DNA from: Gammaproteobacteria bacterium
Lineage (GTDB): Bacteria; Pseudomonadota; Gammaproteobacteria; Natronospirales; REEB76
NCBI GenBank assembly: GCA_035279405.1
Contig: DATEHU010000040.1
Span: 86,597-150,596 of the forward strand
Reading direction: 5' to 3'
Length of the DNA stretch: 64,000 nucleotides
Below are positions 32,366 to 42,200 of the stretch, piece by piece (position 1 is the first letter of the stretch; each line of letters opens with the position of its first letter). The translations under genes and the position numbers were made by a program. The notes beneath the pieces are model-generated. The model was not told where the DNA came from. It ran no database searches and saw only the letters and a list, made by a program, of their open reading frames with translations.

Positions 32366-33082
32366 TCAGTCACGCGGGCAATCCGGCAACGTCACGCCGG
32401 CAGGTGCCGCGCCGGTGAATTTCACCGGCGTAACTCCGGTGACAGAGTGAATTACCGCGCTGTCGCTCACATAGAGCTGGCCGGGACGTTCGAAAATGAT
32501 GCTCCCGCCCACGATCGCGTGCGGTCCGATGACCACGACCGGCGGCAGGTTGTGATTGCTGCCTTGCGGTTGTTTGGCGGTGATATCGCCCAGCACCGCG
32601 CTGCCTTCGGCAAGCCAGATAGTGCCGTTGACGAACGACAGCTTGCCGGATACGGCGGTGCCACACAGTGCCATATCACCGTTCACGATGGCGGTGGATC
32701 CCTCAATGCGGGTGCCGGAGGCTGCGCCCAGGCTGCCGTTGACCACGGCGATGTCGGAACCGATAAGTACATTCTTGCCGAGCGTCACGGAGCTGTTTAC
32801 GCCCTCTAGTTTTTGCGCGTGCGCGCCATCGGCGAGTGTGATCCCGCCATTGATGATGGTGAGATTCCCGGTTTGCGCGCCCGCGCCCAGGCGGATGGCA
32901 CCGTTGATGGTGCGCAAGCCGCCGTCCACCACCGCGCCGGCGCCCACGGTAATGACGCCATTGACGGTGCTGGTGCCGCTGGACCAGTGCGCGTTGGCGG
33001 GAACGTCTATGTCCTTGTTGACGTTGCAGCCGGCCAGTGCCACTGCGCACAGCAGCAGCGGATGGAAGTGGCGAATTTTCAT
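32366..33082 (-). CDS. Lipoprotein with VNG/INGG beta-helix repeats
   Basis: A 238-residue lipoprotein: the lipobox LAGC ends at C19. The mature part is a run of short repeats, such as TSTVNGVITVGAGAVVDGGL, RTINGAIRLGAGAQTG, LTIINGGITLADGAHAQ, IAVVNGSLGAASGTRIEG, TAIVNGDMALCGTAVSG and LSFVNGTIWLAEGSAVLG. This is the pattern of a right-handed beta-helix like bactofilins and hexapeptide proteins. It is probably held in the outer membrane facing the periplasm. The gene starts 14 bp after the DUF4097 gene on the same strand, so both should share the promoter at 34404-34431. No catalytic motif is visible; a structural role is inferred. Confidence 0.8.
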   Translation of the reverse strand: MKIRHFHPLLLCAVALAGCNVNKDIDVPANAHWSSGTSTVNGVITVGAGAVVDGGLRTINGAIRLGAGAQTGNLTIINGGITLADGAHAQKLEGVNSSVTLGKNVLIGSDIAVVNGSLGAASGTRIEGSTAIVNGDMALCGTAVSGKLSFVNGTIWLAEGSAVLGDITAKQPQGSNHNLPPVVVIGPHAIVGGSIIFERPGQLYVSDSAVIHSVTGVTPVKFTGAAPAGVTLPDCPRD

Positions 33083-33096
33083 GTCCAGAGTCCTCT

Positions 33097-34371
33097 TCAG
33101 GGTTGGGTGACGCTGATGTCGCCGCTGCCGGTGGAAATCGTCCCCTTGCCTTCGGCCTTGCCAAAATCCGCGCTGAACGAACCGCGATGGGTAACCACAT
33201 TGCTCATGTGCGGCAGGTTGATGTTCAATTCACCACTGTCGGAAGACGCGTCCAGGCGCAGCGACAGGCCGCCGGAGGTGCGCAGCGTGGCGTCGCCGGA
33301 GCCGGTGTCTATGTAAAGCTTGCGCATCGCGGACAGGTTGCCCGCGAGCGTGACATCACCCGAGCCGGTGTCCGCCCACACGCTCGGGCCGCTGATGAAA
33401 TTCTCGGCGCGCACCTCACCCGAACCGGTGCTGGCATGCAGCGAGCCGCTGGCGTCCCTGACATGCACGTCGCCCGAACCAGTATCGAACTTCATATCGC
33501 CACTGACGCTGGTGAAATACACGTCGCCGGAGCCGGTGTCGGCGGACAACGTCGGCCCGCTGCCGTTGCCGAGGTGCACGTCGCCCGAGCCGGTATCCGC
33601 GTTCACGCTGCCCTTGAAGCCGTCGGCGAACACGTCGCCGCTGCCGGTATCGGCGCTCAAATCGCCACTGAGGTTTTTGACGTGCACATCGCCCGAGCCG
33701 GTATCCGCGTTGAACCTGCCGGTGATGTTGCTGCCGTAGGCATCGCCGCTCGCAGTCTTTACGCGTACGTCGTTTTGCAGCGTATCCAGGTCACTGCGGC
33801 CGACGTAATTCGTCACGGCGAATGCCATGTGCGCCGGAACCTGGATGGAGAGATCCACATGCAATGGCGTGCCGCGCTGCCCGCCCGTGTACACACGCAC
33901 GCCCGTGTCCTGATAACGCAGACCCGAACTCCCGCCGCCGTTGACACAAAACACGCCCAGGAAACACACGCTGCCGTTGTTGTCGCCGTCGCTCGAATCA
34001 CTACTGGTCTTCGACCCGGTATACGAATAACTGTCGTATTGGTCCACGGGATAAAACACGTGCACGACAAACTTGCCATCGGACTCCGAGGTCTCGAGTT
34101 TCACCGTCCGAGCCAGGGTCTGGGCGGCGGCCTGGTCAGAACCGCCGGCCACCACCGTGGCGGTCAGCGTAAAGCTCGAACCCTGGGTAACCTGCACATG
34201 GCCGGCAAGGTTTTCCACCGTGACCCGGCTGGTATCGGCGGGCAGCGGGCCGGAGTAGTTGAGGGTGGTCTGGACCGTGGCGGCCGCGGCGACGCGCGTG
34301 CCCAGTAACACCGCCAGCGTCCCGGCGGACAGGGCCTGCGCCAGCAGGCGGAAATGCGTCGGAGATCTCAT
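33097..34371 (-). CDS. Exported DUF4097-family protein with DTGSGD repeats
   Basis: A 424-residue protein with a signal peptide (LSAGTLAVLLGTRVAAA). An N-terminal beta domain (about 35-185) includes a Ser/Asp/Gly-rich linker and CFLGVFC, two Cys. From about 190 to the end is a solenoid of roughly 20-residue repeats. DTGSGD occurs seven times and variants (STGSGE, TASGDA, SDSGEL, STGSGDI) extend it to about eleven turns. DUF4097 proteins include envelope-stress sensors such as LiaX, but function varies. It is the first gene after a consensus-like promoter and palindrome and is followed by the VNG-repeat lipoprotein. The repeats are also visible in the DNA. Confidence 0.9.
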   Translation of the reverse strand: MRSPTHFRLLAQALSAGTLAVLLGTRVAAAATVQTTLNYSGPLPADTSRVTVENLAGHVQVTQGSSFTLTATVVAGGSDQAAAQTLARTVKLETSESDGKFVVHVFYPVDQYDSYSYTGSKTSSDSSDGDNNGSVCFLGVFCVNGGGSSGLRYQDTGVRVYTGGQRGTPLHVDLSIQVPAHMAFAVTNYVGRSDLDTLQNDVRVKTASGDAYGSNITGRFNADTGSGDVHVKNLSGDLSADTGSGDVFADGFKGSVNADTGSGDVHLGNGSGPTLSADTGSGDVYFTSVSGDMKFDTGSGDVHVRDASGSLHASTGSGEVRAENFISGPSVWADTGSGDVTLAGNLSAMRKLYIDTGSGDATLRTSGGLSLRLDASSDSGELNINLPHMSNVVTHRGSFSADFGKAEGKGTISTGSGDISVTQP

Positions 34372-34390
34372 GGGTCGCCACCTCTTAGTT

Positions 34391-34431
34391 GGTGATATAG
34401 CTCACTATAACACCTGTTTGGAATTTGTCAA
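34391..34431 (-). promoter_or_regulatory. Sigma70-type promoter with overlapping GGTG-N16-CACC palindrome (YtrA/GntR-like operator)
   Basis: Reading the minus strand, TTGACA (34426-34431 on the plus strand as TGTCAA) is followed after 16 bases by TATAGT (34404-34409), a consensus-like promoter for the DUF4097 gene. GGTG (34391-34394) and CACC (34411-34414) flank exactly 16 bases, and the arms pair further (GGTGATATAG/CTATAACACC). The palindrome covers the -10 box, so a bound protein would block initiation. GGTG-N16-CACC is, as I recall, the motif of YtrA-subfamily GntR repressors in Xanthomonas; no such regulator gene is in the window. The divergent M28 peptidase gene at 34546 might also be affected. 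Confidence 0.7.
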
Positions 34432-34545
34432 GCCGGATTCGACCGGTCGGCAGCCTGGATACCAAGACGATTGGCTCCGCCGTTCCGGGGTTATCCTTGG
34501 CGTCCGGTTTATCTTCTCGACCTGCAATGCCTGCCGGAGGTTCCC

Positions 34546-35913
34546 GTGAAACCCGTACTGTCCCTGGTCATCGCGCTCGCGGCAACCCCGGCTCTGGCGC
34601 AGGCGCCCGCCGTACCGCCCGGAGAGCACCCGGCGTTGCGGGAAATCGTGACCGCCGTGAGCGCCCAACGGCTCAAGGAAATAGATACGCACTTGGTCGG
34701 CTTTGGCACCCGCCACACGCTGTCCACCACCACTTCTCCCACGCGCGGCATCGGGGCCGCGCGCCTCTGGGTCAAGGCGCAGTTCGCGCAGATTTCGCAG
34801 GACTGTGGCGCTTGCCTCGAAATCATCACGCCCTCGCAGGTGTTCACCGGGCCGCGTATGCCGAAGCAGGGCGCCGAAGTTATGGATGTGGTGGCCATTC
34901 AGAAAGGCAGCGATCCGAACCGTTACCTGGTGATGACCGCGCACCTGGACTCGCGGGTGACCGATATCATGAACTCCACGGCCGATGCGCCGGGCGCGGA
35001 CGATGACGGCTCGGGTACCTCGGCGCTCATCGAGGCGGCGCGTGTGCTGTCGAAATACAAGTTCGCGGCCACGATCGTGTACTCGGCCGATTCCGGCGAG
35101 GAGCAGGGTCTGTACGGCGGCAAAATCATCGCCGATTACGCCAAGGCGCACGGCTGGAACGTGGAAGCCAATCTCAACAACGACATGATCGGCAGCACCC
35201 ACGGCAGCAGCGGCGTGATCGACAACGCGGATGCGCACATCTTTTCCGAAGGCATCCGCGACGACCTCACGCCGGAGCAATTGCGGCGGCTGCGCTACAA
35301 CGGCGGGCTGGTGGATTCTCCCTCGCGCAACGTGGCGCGCTACATCGTCAAGCTCGCCAACGCCTATATCCCGAATTTCCGTCTGGAAATCATGTACCGC
35401 ACCGACCGCTTCGACCGCGGCGGCGATCACGTGATGTTCAACCGCAACGGCTATCCGGCGGTACGCTTCACCGAGGTGCAGGAGAACTGGCAGCGTCAGC
35501 ACCAGGACGTACGCATGGTAGACGGCGTGCAGTACGGCGACCTGCTGCAATACGTGGATTTCGGCTACGTCGCCAAAATGACCGCCGCTAACGCCATCGC
35601 GCTCGCCTCCATGGCCTGGGCACCGGCGCCGCCCACAGACGTCAAGATCGCCGGGGCGCTCACGCCGGACACCACCGTGAGCTGGCAGGCGGTGCCGAAC
35701 GCGGCCGGTTACCGCATTTACTGGCGCGCCACCGATGCGCCGCAATGGCAGCATTCGATGTACGTGGGCGACGTGACCGGCCATGTGCTGGAAGACCGGG
35801 TGATCAGCGATTGGTACTTCGGTGTAGCCAGCGTGTCCAGGGACGGCTACGAAAGTCCGGTGGTGTTTCCCGGGCCGGCCGGTGCTTTCCAGAGCGAGGC
35901 CGAGGCCCGATAA
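34546..35913 (+). CDS. Secreted M28-family metallopeptidase with C-terminal fibronectin-like domain
   Basis: A 455-residue zinc peptidase. A signal peptide (KPVLSLVIALAATPALAQ) precedes the catalytic domain, with zinc ligands H133 (TAHLDS), the GADDDGSG aspartates 152-154, general base and ligand E185-E186 (SGEEQG), D213 (NNDMIG) and H295 (GGDHVMF). All are in the M28 order. Residues about 365-450 look like a fibronectin type III domain (DTTVSWQAVPNAAGYRIYWR). It should release N-terminal amino acids in the periplasm or outside. GTG 34546 follows GGAGG by 5 bases and gives the signal peptide at the N-terminus. It opens a plus-strand run of three large exported proteins. Confidence 0.92.
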   Translation: MKPVLSLVIALAATPALAQAPAVPPGEHPALREIVTAVSAQRLKEIDTHLVGFGTRHTLSTTTSPTRGIGAARLWVKAQFAQISQDCGACLEIITPSQVFTGPRMPKQGAEVMDVVAIQKGSDPNRYLVMTAHLDSRVTDIMNSTADAPGADDDGSGTSALIEAARVLSKYKFAATIVYSADSGEEQGLYGGKIIADYAKAHGWNVEANLNNDMIGSTHGSSGVIDNADAHIFSEGIRDDLTPEQLRRLRYNGGLVDSPSRNVARYIVKLANAYIPNFRLEIMYRTDRFDRGGDHVMFNRNGYPAVRFTEVQENWQRQHQDVRMVDGVQYGDLLQYVDFGYVAKMTAANAIALASMAWAPAPPTDVKIAGALTPDTTVSWQAVPNAAGYRIYWRATDAPQWQHSMYVGDVTGHVLEDRVISDWYFGVASVSRDGYESPVVFPGPAGAFQSEAEAR

Positions 35914-36000
35914 TCCTTGCGCGCAACGGAGTCGCAATCAATTCCCGTGGATCAATGAACACCCGCGGCAGGGATGCCTACCTGTTACCGGAGAGCATCA

Positions 36001-39000
36001 ATGCAAATGCCGCCTCTGCCTCTCAAGTTCCGCGCCTGCATTTCTACCTTGGCGATGCTGTGCGCCGCGCTGGTAATCTCCGCGCCGGCGATTGCCGCGG
36101 CGCAGGCTTCAGCGCCTGATATCAGCGCCAACTTCACATTCCGCAATATCGGCCCGGCCGTGGCCGGCGGGCGGGTGTCGGTGGTTGTGGGCGTTCCCGG
36201 TGACCCCAATGTGATTTACGTCGGCGCGGCCAGCGGCGGCGTATGGAAGAGCGCGAATGGCGGCGACACCTGGACAGCAGTGTTCGAACATGGAGACAGC
36301 GCCTCCATCGGCGCAATTGCCGTGGCGCCGTCTAATCCCAATCTCGTGTGGGTGGGCACGGGCGAAGCCAACGTGCGCAACGACACTATCACCGGCGCGG
36401 GTGTGTATTACTCGCCGGACAGTGGCAAGACCTGGGAATTCAAGGGACTGAAGGACAGCGGTCAGATTTCCGCAATCGTGATTGATCCGAAGAATCCCGC
36501 GGTCGTATTCGTCGCGGCGCAGGGCAACCCGTGGGGACCCAATCCGGAACGCGGCGTGTTCAAATCCACCGACGGCGGCAAGACTTGGCAGAAAGTCCTG
36601 TATGTGGACGACAAAACCGGGGCTTCGAGTCTGGTGATGGAACCGGGCAATCCGCAGGTACTGTTCGCCGGGATGTGGACGGCGCTGCGTACGCCCTGGA
36701 CCATGATCAACGGCAGCGCCACAGGCGGCGTGTGGCGCTCCACTGACGGCGGCTCGACCTGGCAGAAACTCGCTAACGGTCTGCCGACGAACGAAACCGG
36801 GCGCATCACGCTCGCCGCCGCGCCTTCCAATCCCGAGCACGTGTACGCGCTGATTCCCACCACCCACGGCACGCTCTGGTCCAGCGAAGATTTGGGCGAG
36901 CACTGGACGATGGTCAGCGACAATCATGTGCTCGCCGTGCGCCAGTGGTATTTCGCCGGCATGGCGGTGGCGCCCGATAACGACAACCGCGTTTACTTCG
37001 CTTCGCTCAACCTGATGCAATCCGACGACGGTGGCAAGACCGCACATCCGATTGACCGCTCGGTGCACGTGGATCATCACGCGGTGTGGGTCGATGCGCA
37101 AAATCCGCAGCGTATCCTGCAGGGCAATGACGGCGGCGTGTATCTGAGCGTCAACGGCGGCAAGAACTGGCGCTTTCTCGACACTTTGCCCATCGAGCAG
37201 GCGTACACGGTGTCGGTGGACGGCCAGTCGCCGTTCCATGCCTGTGTGGGCCTGCAGGACAACAGCGCCTGGTGCGGATCTACGAGTTCGCTGGATGAGC
37301 GTGGCGTGACCGGCAAGAACTGGTTCCCGGTAGTGGGCGGCGACGGCGAATACGCGGTGATCGCGCCCAGCGATCCGCACATCATTTACGCGGACCTCGA
37401 GGACGGCTACACCTTCCGTTACGACACGCGCACCCATCTTTCGCAGATGATTCGGCCCACGGCGTCTTACGGTCTGCAGAACAGTTCCAAGACGCTGGCG
37501 GAATCCGAATATCGCTTCAACTGGACCTCGCCCATCGCAGTGTCGCCGACCGACGCCAACACCGTGTACCTCGGTGCCCAAGTGCTGTTCAAGTCCAGCG
37601 ACGGCGGCACGCACTGGCATGTCATCAGCCCGGATCTCACGCGCAACGACAAGAGCAAGCAGGGCATTCCCGGCGGTCCGGTGTATCACGACGTGAGCAG
37701 TGCCGAGAATTACGACACGCTCTTGTCCATCACGCTCGCGCCCACCGATGCGGACAAGGTGATCTGGACCGGCTCGGACGACGGCCTGGTGCAGCTCACG
37801 CGCGACGGCGGCATGCACTGGACTAACGTCACGCCGCGTGGCGCGCCCGAATGGGCACGCGTGTATCAGATCGGCGTTTCGCCGTTCGACGCGGGCACCG
37901 CTTATGTGAGCTTTGACGGTCACATGGTCAACGACGATCGCGCATACGTGTATCGCACCGATGACTACGGCAAGAGCTGGAGCAAAATCACCGCGGGCCT
38001 GCCGGCGAATACGCCGGTGCTGGCGGTGCGTGAGGATCCGAATCGCAAAGGTCTGCTGATCGCCGGCACCATGACCGGCTTGTATTTTTCGTTGGACGAT
38101 GGCAATCAGTGGCAGCCGCTCAAGGGCGATTTCCCCACGGTACCGGTGTTCGATCTGCAGTTCGCACCGGCCACGCATTCATTGGCGGTCGCGGCGCACG
38201 GCCGCGGTCTGTTCGTGCTCGACAATCTGCGGCCGCTGGAGGAATGGAAAAGCGATATCGGCGGCAGAGAACTTCATCTGTTCAGTCCGCAGCCGGGCAC
38301 GCTGTACAACCACTGGGCCGGCGATGAAGGCCAGCAGTGGAGCTATGCCGCGCCCAATGCGCCGGAAGGTGTGGCGTTCAGTTATTACCTAAAGACGGCA
38401 CTCAAAGCGGACGCCAAGGACAAGAAGGGTCCCGTGAAAATCGTCATCACGGATGCGCAAGGCCATGAGGTCAACACGCTGCACGCACCCGGCAAGCAAG
38501 GGCTCAACGAGTTCGTCTGGGACAACGACTATGCCGGTCCCACGCCGATTGATTTCGTGAAAGGCGCGGGTGGTGAAGGCCGCGGTGGCGGGCCCTCCGT
38601 GCTGCCGGGCCGCTATACCGCAACTATCACCGCGGGCGGCTACACGCAAACGCAAAGCGTAAGCGTGCGCCTCGATCCCAACGTGAATGTCAGTCTTGCG
38701 GATTACCGCGCGCAGTTGCTGGTTGAACTCGGCCTGCGCAACCAGATGAGTGCGCTGAATGAACTACTCAACCGCCTGAGCGACTGGCAAGGCCGGCTCG
38801 ACAGCCTGAGTGCCCCGGGCCATGCCGCCGCGCTGCCCAAGGCACTGCTGGCCGATGCCCAGACACTGAGCCAGAAAATCACGACATTGAAAGACCGGCT
38901 GTGGAATCCCGATATCCAGCACAACGTGGACGAGGACTTCCTCAAGACCTTGCCGCGCTTTCACGGCGTGCTGCAATGGAACGGCTTTTTTGTCGGCGGC

Positions 39001-39201
39001 TATGCGCAACCGCCGGCACCGTTCGTCACGGATAAAGTGACCGAGCTGCAGGGCGAGTTGCAGGGCTATCTAGACCAGTTCAACCAGTTGCTGAGTCAGG
39101 ATGTGCCGGCCTTCAACAGAGCCGCGTATGCCGCGGGTGAGCCGACTTTGCCGGTCGGCAAGCCGATCGTGTACCAGGCACCGCAACTGGCGGCACATTG
39201 A
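36001..39201 (+). CDS. Exported VPS10/sortilin-type BNR beta-propeller protein
   Basis: A 1066-residue exported protein with signal peptide (ISTLAMLCAALVISAPAIAAAQ). The first two-thirds is a large beta-propeller with at least ten Asp-box (BNR) motifs, such as SANGGDTW, SPDSGKTW, STDGGKTW, STDGGSTW, SVNGGKNW, SSDGGTHW, TRDGGMHW and TDDYGKSW. The last third (from about 740) has a beta-sandwich-like segment and a helical end (LNELLNRLSDWQGRLDS). Similar proteins are often labelled glycosyl hydrolase, but no catalytic site is identifiable; a ligand- or peptide-binding role is more likely. ATG 36001 has GGAGAG upstream; ATG 36007 is possible. It sits between two exported peptidases. Confidence 0.9.
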   Translation: MQMPPLPLKFRACISTLAMLCAALVISAPAIAAAQASAPDISANFTFRNIGPAVAGGRVSVVVGVPGDPNVIYVGAASGGVWKSANGGDTWTAVFEHGDSASIGAIAVAPSNPNLVWVGTGEANVRNDTITGAGVYYSPDSGKTWEFKGLKDSGQISAIVIDPKNPAVVFVAAQGNPWGPNPERGVFKSTDGGKTWQKVLYVDDKTGASSLVMEPGNPQVLFAGMWTALRTPWTMINGSATGGVWRSTDGGSTWQKLANGLPTNETGRITLAAAPSNPEHVYALIPTTHGTLWSSEDLGEHWTMVSDNHVLAVRQWYFAGMAVAPDNDNRVYFASLNLMQSDDGGKTAHPIDRSVHVDHHAVWVDAQNPQRILQGNDGGVYLSVNGGKNWRFLDTLPIEQAYTVSVDGQSPFHACVGLQDNSAWCGSTSSLDERGVTGKNWFPVVGGDGEYAVIAPSDPHIIYADLEDGYTFRYDTRTHLSQMIRPTASYGLQNSSKTLAESEYRFNWTSPIAVSPTDANTVYLGAQVLFKSSDGGTHWHVISPDLTRNDKSKQGIPGGPVYHDVSSAENYDTLLSITLAPTDADKVIWTGSDDGLVQLTRDGGMHWTNVTPRGAPEWARVYQIGVSPFDAGTAYVSFDGHMVNDDRAYVYRTDDYGKSWSKITAGLPANTPVLAVREDPNRKGLLIAGTMTGLYFSLDDGNQWQPLKGDFPTVPVFDLQFAPATHSLAVAAHGRGLFVLDNLRPLEEWKSDIGGRELHLFSPQPGTLYNHWAGDEGQQWSYAAPNAPEGVAFSYYLKTALKADAKDKKGPVKIVITDAQGHEVNTLHAPGKQGLNEFVWDNDYAGPTPIDFVKGAGGEGRGGGPSVLPGRYTATITAGGYTQTQSVSVRLDPNVNVSLADYRAQLLVELGLRNQMSALNELLNRLSDWQGRLDSLSAPGHAAALPKALLADAQTLSQKITTLKDRLWNPDIQHNVDEDFLKTLPRFHGVLQWNGFFVGGYAQPPAPFVTDKVTELQGELQGYLDQFNQLLSQDVPAFNRAAYAAGEPTLPVGKPIVYQAPQLAAH

Positions 39202-39239
39202 GTCCCTGAGGCGGATGAACAAAAATCGAGGAGAGTGAC

Positions 39240-42200
39240 ATGAATCGTTACATCAAACGGTTGGTGTTTGTTTGCTCGCTGTTCGCGGCCAGCGCAGCAG
39301 CGGCGGCTCCCGCTTCCAAGCCGTTCTTTTTCCAACCGGCGGTATCGCCGGATGGCAGCCGCATCGCGTTTGTTTCGGGCGGCAACATCTGGGCCGGACT
39401 GGCCGGGGGTGGCGCGGCACATATCCTGGTGGCCGGCATGGGCGATGCCACGCGCCCGCTGTATTCACCCGATGGCACGCGCCTGGCTTTCCAGTCGGAC
39501 AAGCACGGCGGCAATGACATCTTTGTTCTGCAATTGGACAGTGGCGCGATCACGCGCATTACCTACAGTGACGGCAACGACCAGCTGGATGCCTGGTCAC
39601 GCGACGGTCAATGGCTGTACTTCGATTCCGCACGTGACAACGCCGGGCGCATGAACGGTGTCTACCGGGTGCGCGCCGCAGGCGGCACGCCCATGGCGGT
39701 ATCGCTCGAGGAGTATCGCGATGAGACCATGGCCGCGCCTTCGCCCGACGGCCGGGACGTGGCGCTGGTCGGCGGCGGCTGGGGCCCCACCCAATGGTGG
39801 CGTCACGGCCGTGCGCATATAGACGAAGGCGCGGTATGGCTGCTGAAGGATGATGGCTCACACAGCTATACGCGCGTCACGCCCGACGATGCGCGCGCCG
39901 AATGGCCGATGTGGGCGCCCGACGGCCGCTCGCTGTATTACATTAGCGATCGCAACGGCGCGGAGAATCTGTGGCGCGTGAATATCGGCGCTACCGAGTC
40001 GCCGCTCACCCGTTTCACCTCCGGGCGCGTGCTGTGGCCGGCGATTTCCGCCGACGGCCGCGTGATCGCATTCATGCGTGATTTCGGTATCTGGACGCTC
40101 AGCACCGCGAATGGCAACGCCCAGCCGGTACATTTCGATCTGCAGGGCACGGTGGCGGGACCGGGCGTCACGCACAAGGTATTCGACAAGGATTTCACGG
40201 ATCTGGCGCTGTCGCCGGACGGCAAGAAAGTCGCCTTCATTGCACACGGTGAAGTGTTCGCCGCGTCGTCCGCCGACGGCGGCGAAGCCGAGCGCATCAC
40301 GCACACCGCGGCCGAGGAATACGATCTCGCCTGGGCGCCGGACAGTCGCGAGCTGGTGTACGGTTCGATGCGCACTGGCGCCGGCCAGCTGTTCCTCTAT
40401 GATTTCGTGAACCACCGCGAAACCCGGTTGACGGACAGCCGCGGCGAGGACACGCATCCCGAGTTCTCACCCGATGGTAAGCAGCTCGCCTTTGTACGCG
40501 ACGGCAAAAGCCTGTACTTGATGACGCTGGCCGACAAGCAACTGCGCAAGCTCGCGGATGCCAATATTGAATTACACCGGCCTCTGGAACGGGACCGGCC
40601 GTTTGCCTGGTCGCCGGATAGCCGCTGGCTGGCCTATCTCGCCTGGGGTCCGCGGATGTTCCGCAACGCCTGGGCGGTGGCGCTCGCGGGCGGCGAGCCG
40701 CACGCGGTGAGTTTCCTCGCCAACGTGTTTGCCGACGACATTGCCTGGACACCCGACGGCAAAGCCTTGTTGTTCGCCACCGGCCAGCGCACCGAGCCCG
40801 GCCAGGTCGCGCGCGTGGATCTGGTGCCGCGCACGCCGGAATTCCGGGAACAGCAGTTTCACAATCTGTTCCAGGAGCCGACGCCTCCCGGCTTGCCGCC
40901 GTCGCCGAAACCACTTTCCTCGCCGGCTGCGGAGCATTCAAGCGCAGCGGCTGCACTCGGGCCGAACGCCAAATCCAGAGTCGAGCCCGTGCAGATTGAT
41001 TTCAACGGCATACGCGCACGGCTCGCGCTCATCCCTATCGGCCTGGACACCAATGCGGTCAGCGTGTCACCGGACGGCAAACAGTTGCTGTTGACCGCCA
41101 CGGTCGCGGGACGCGCCAACCTGTACGTGTATTCCATTGACCCGCTTGCCAAGGAGCCGCCCGTCGCCAGGCAACTCACTTCCACGCCCGGCGACAAGGC
41201 GGATGCGCAATACACCGGGGACGGCAAGCAGGCGTTTTATCTGGACGATGGGCGCATTGCCGCGGTCAGCGTTGCGGATGCCAAATCCAAACCGCTCATA
41301 GTGAGCGCCGCCATGGACGTGGATTTCGCCACGGTGAAAGCCGTGGATTTCAGCCAGGCCTGGGGCTGGCTCAAGGCCAATTATCACAATGCCGATATGA
41401 ACGGCGTGGACTGGAACGCGGTGCGTGCCGAATACGCGCCGTATATCGCCGGCGCTGGCACGCCCGCCGAGCTGCGCCGCCTGCTGATTTTGATGGTCGG
41501 CGAACTGGATTCCTCGCACTCCGGGGTGTATTCCGGCGCACGGCCGCAATTCACCACCGGCCGGCTGGGCCTCGGCTTCGACCGCAACGAGTACGAGCGT
41601 TCCGGCCGCCTGCGCATCGCCGGCATCGTGCCGCTGTCGCCGGCGGCGGTGAGCGGCAAAATCCACGCGGGCGATTATCTGCTGGCGGTGGACGGTGTGC
41701 GTCTCAATGCGCATTCAAATCTGGATGCCTTGCTCGATCACCGCATCGGCCGGGAGACCGCATTGATCGTTGCCGCGACCGCAGATGGCAAGAATTCGCG
41801 CAGCGTGGACGTGCAGCCCGTGGCTGCGCCGGCCATGGCCGAGCTGGTTTATAACGCCTGGGTGCAGCGCAACCGCGAATACGTTAGCCACCTGAGCGGC
41901 GGCCGGCTCGGTTACGTGGATATGCCGGACATGTCGCTCGCGTCGCTGCAACGCCTGTACGTGGACCTGGACGCCGAAAATTCCACACGCGCGGGCGTGG
42001 TCGTGGATGTGCGCAACAATTACGGCGGCTTCGTCAACGCCTATGCGCTGGACGTGCTGTCGCGCCAAGCGTATCTCAACATGACCTTCCGTGGCATGTC
42101 CACGGCAGCGGCGCGTTCGGTCCTGGGCCAGCGCGTGCTCGAGCGCCCGACGGTGCTCCTCACCAACCGCATCACGCTTTCGGACGGCGAGGACTTCACC

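Noticed and set aside
34391..34414. CRP/FNR-type site in the palindrome
   Set aside because: The arms are GGTG/CACC with 16-base spacing, not TGTGA-N6-TCACA or TTGAT-N4-ATCAA.
36109..38178. Long antisense ORF (689 codons) opposite the VPS10/BNR protein
   Set aside because: It mirrors a strong gene with signal peptide and Asp boxes; its translation is His/Arg/Val-rich with no motif. It is an effect of high GC in third positions.
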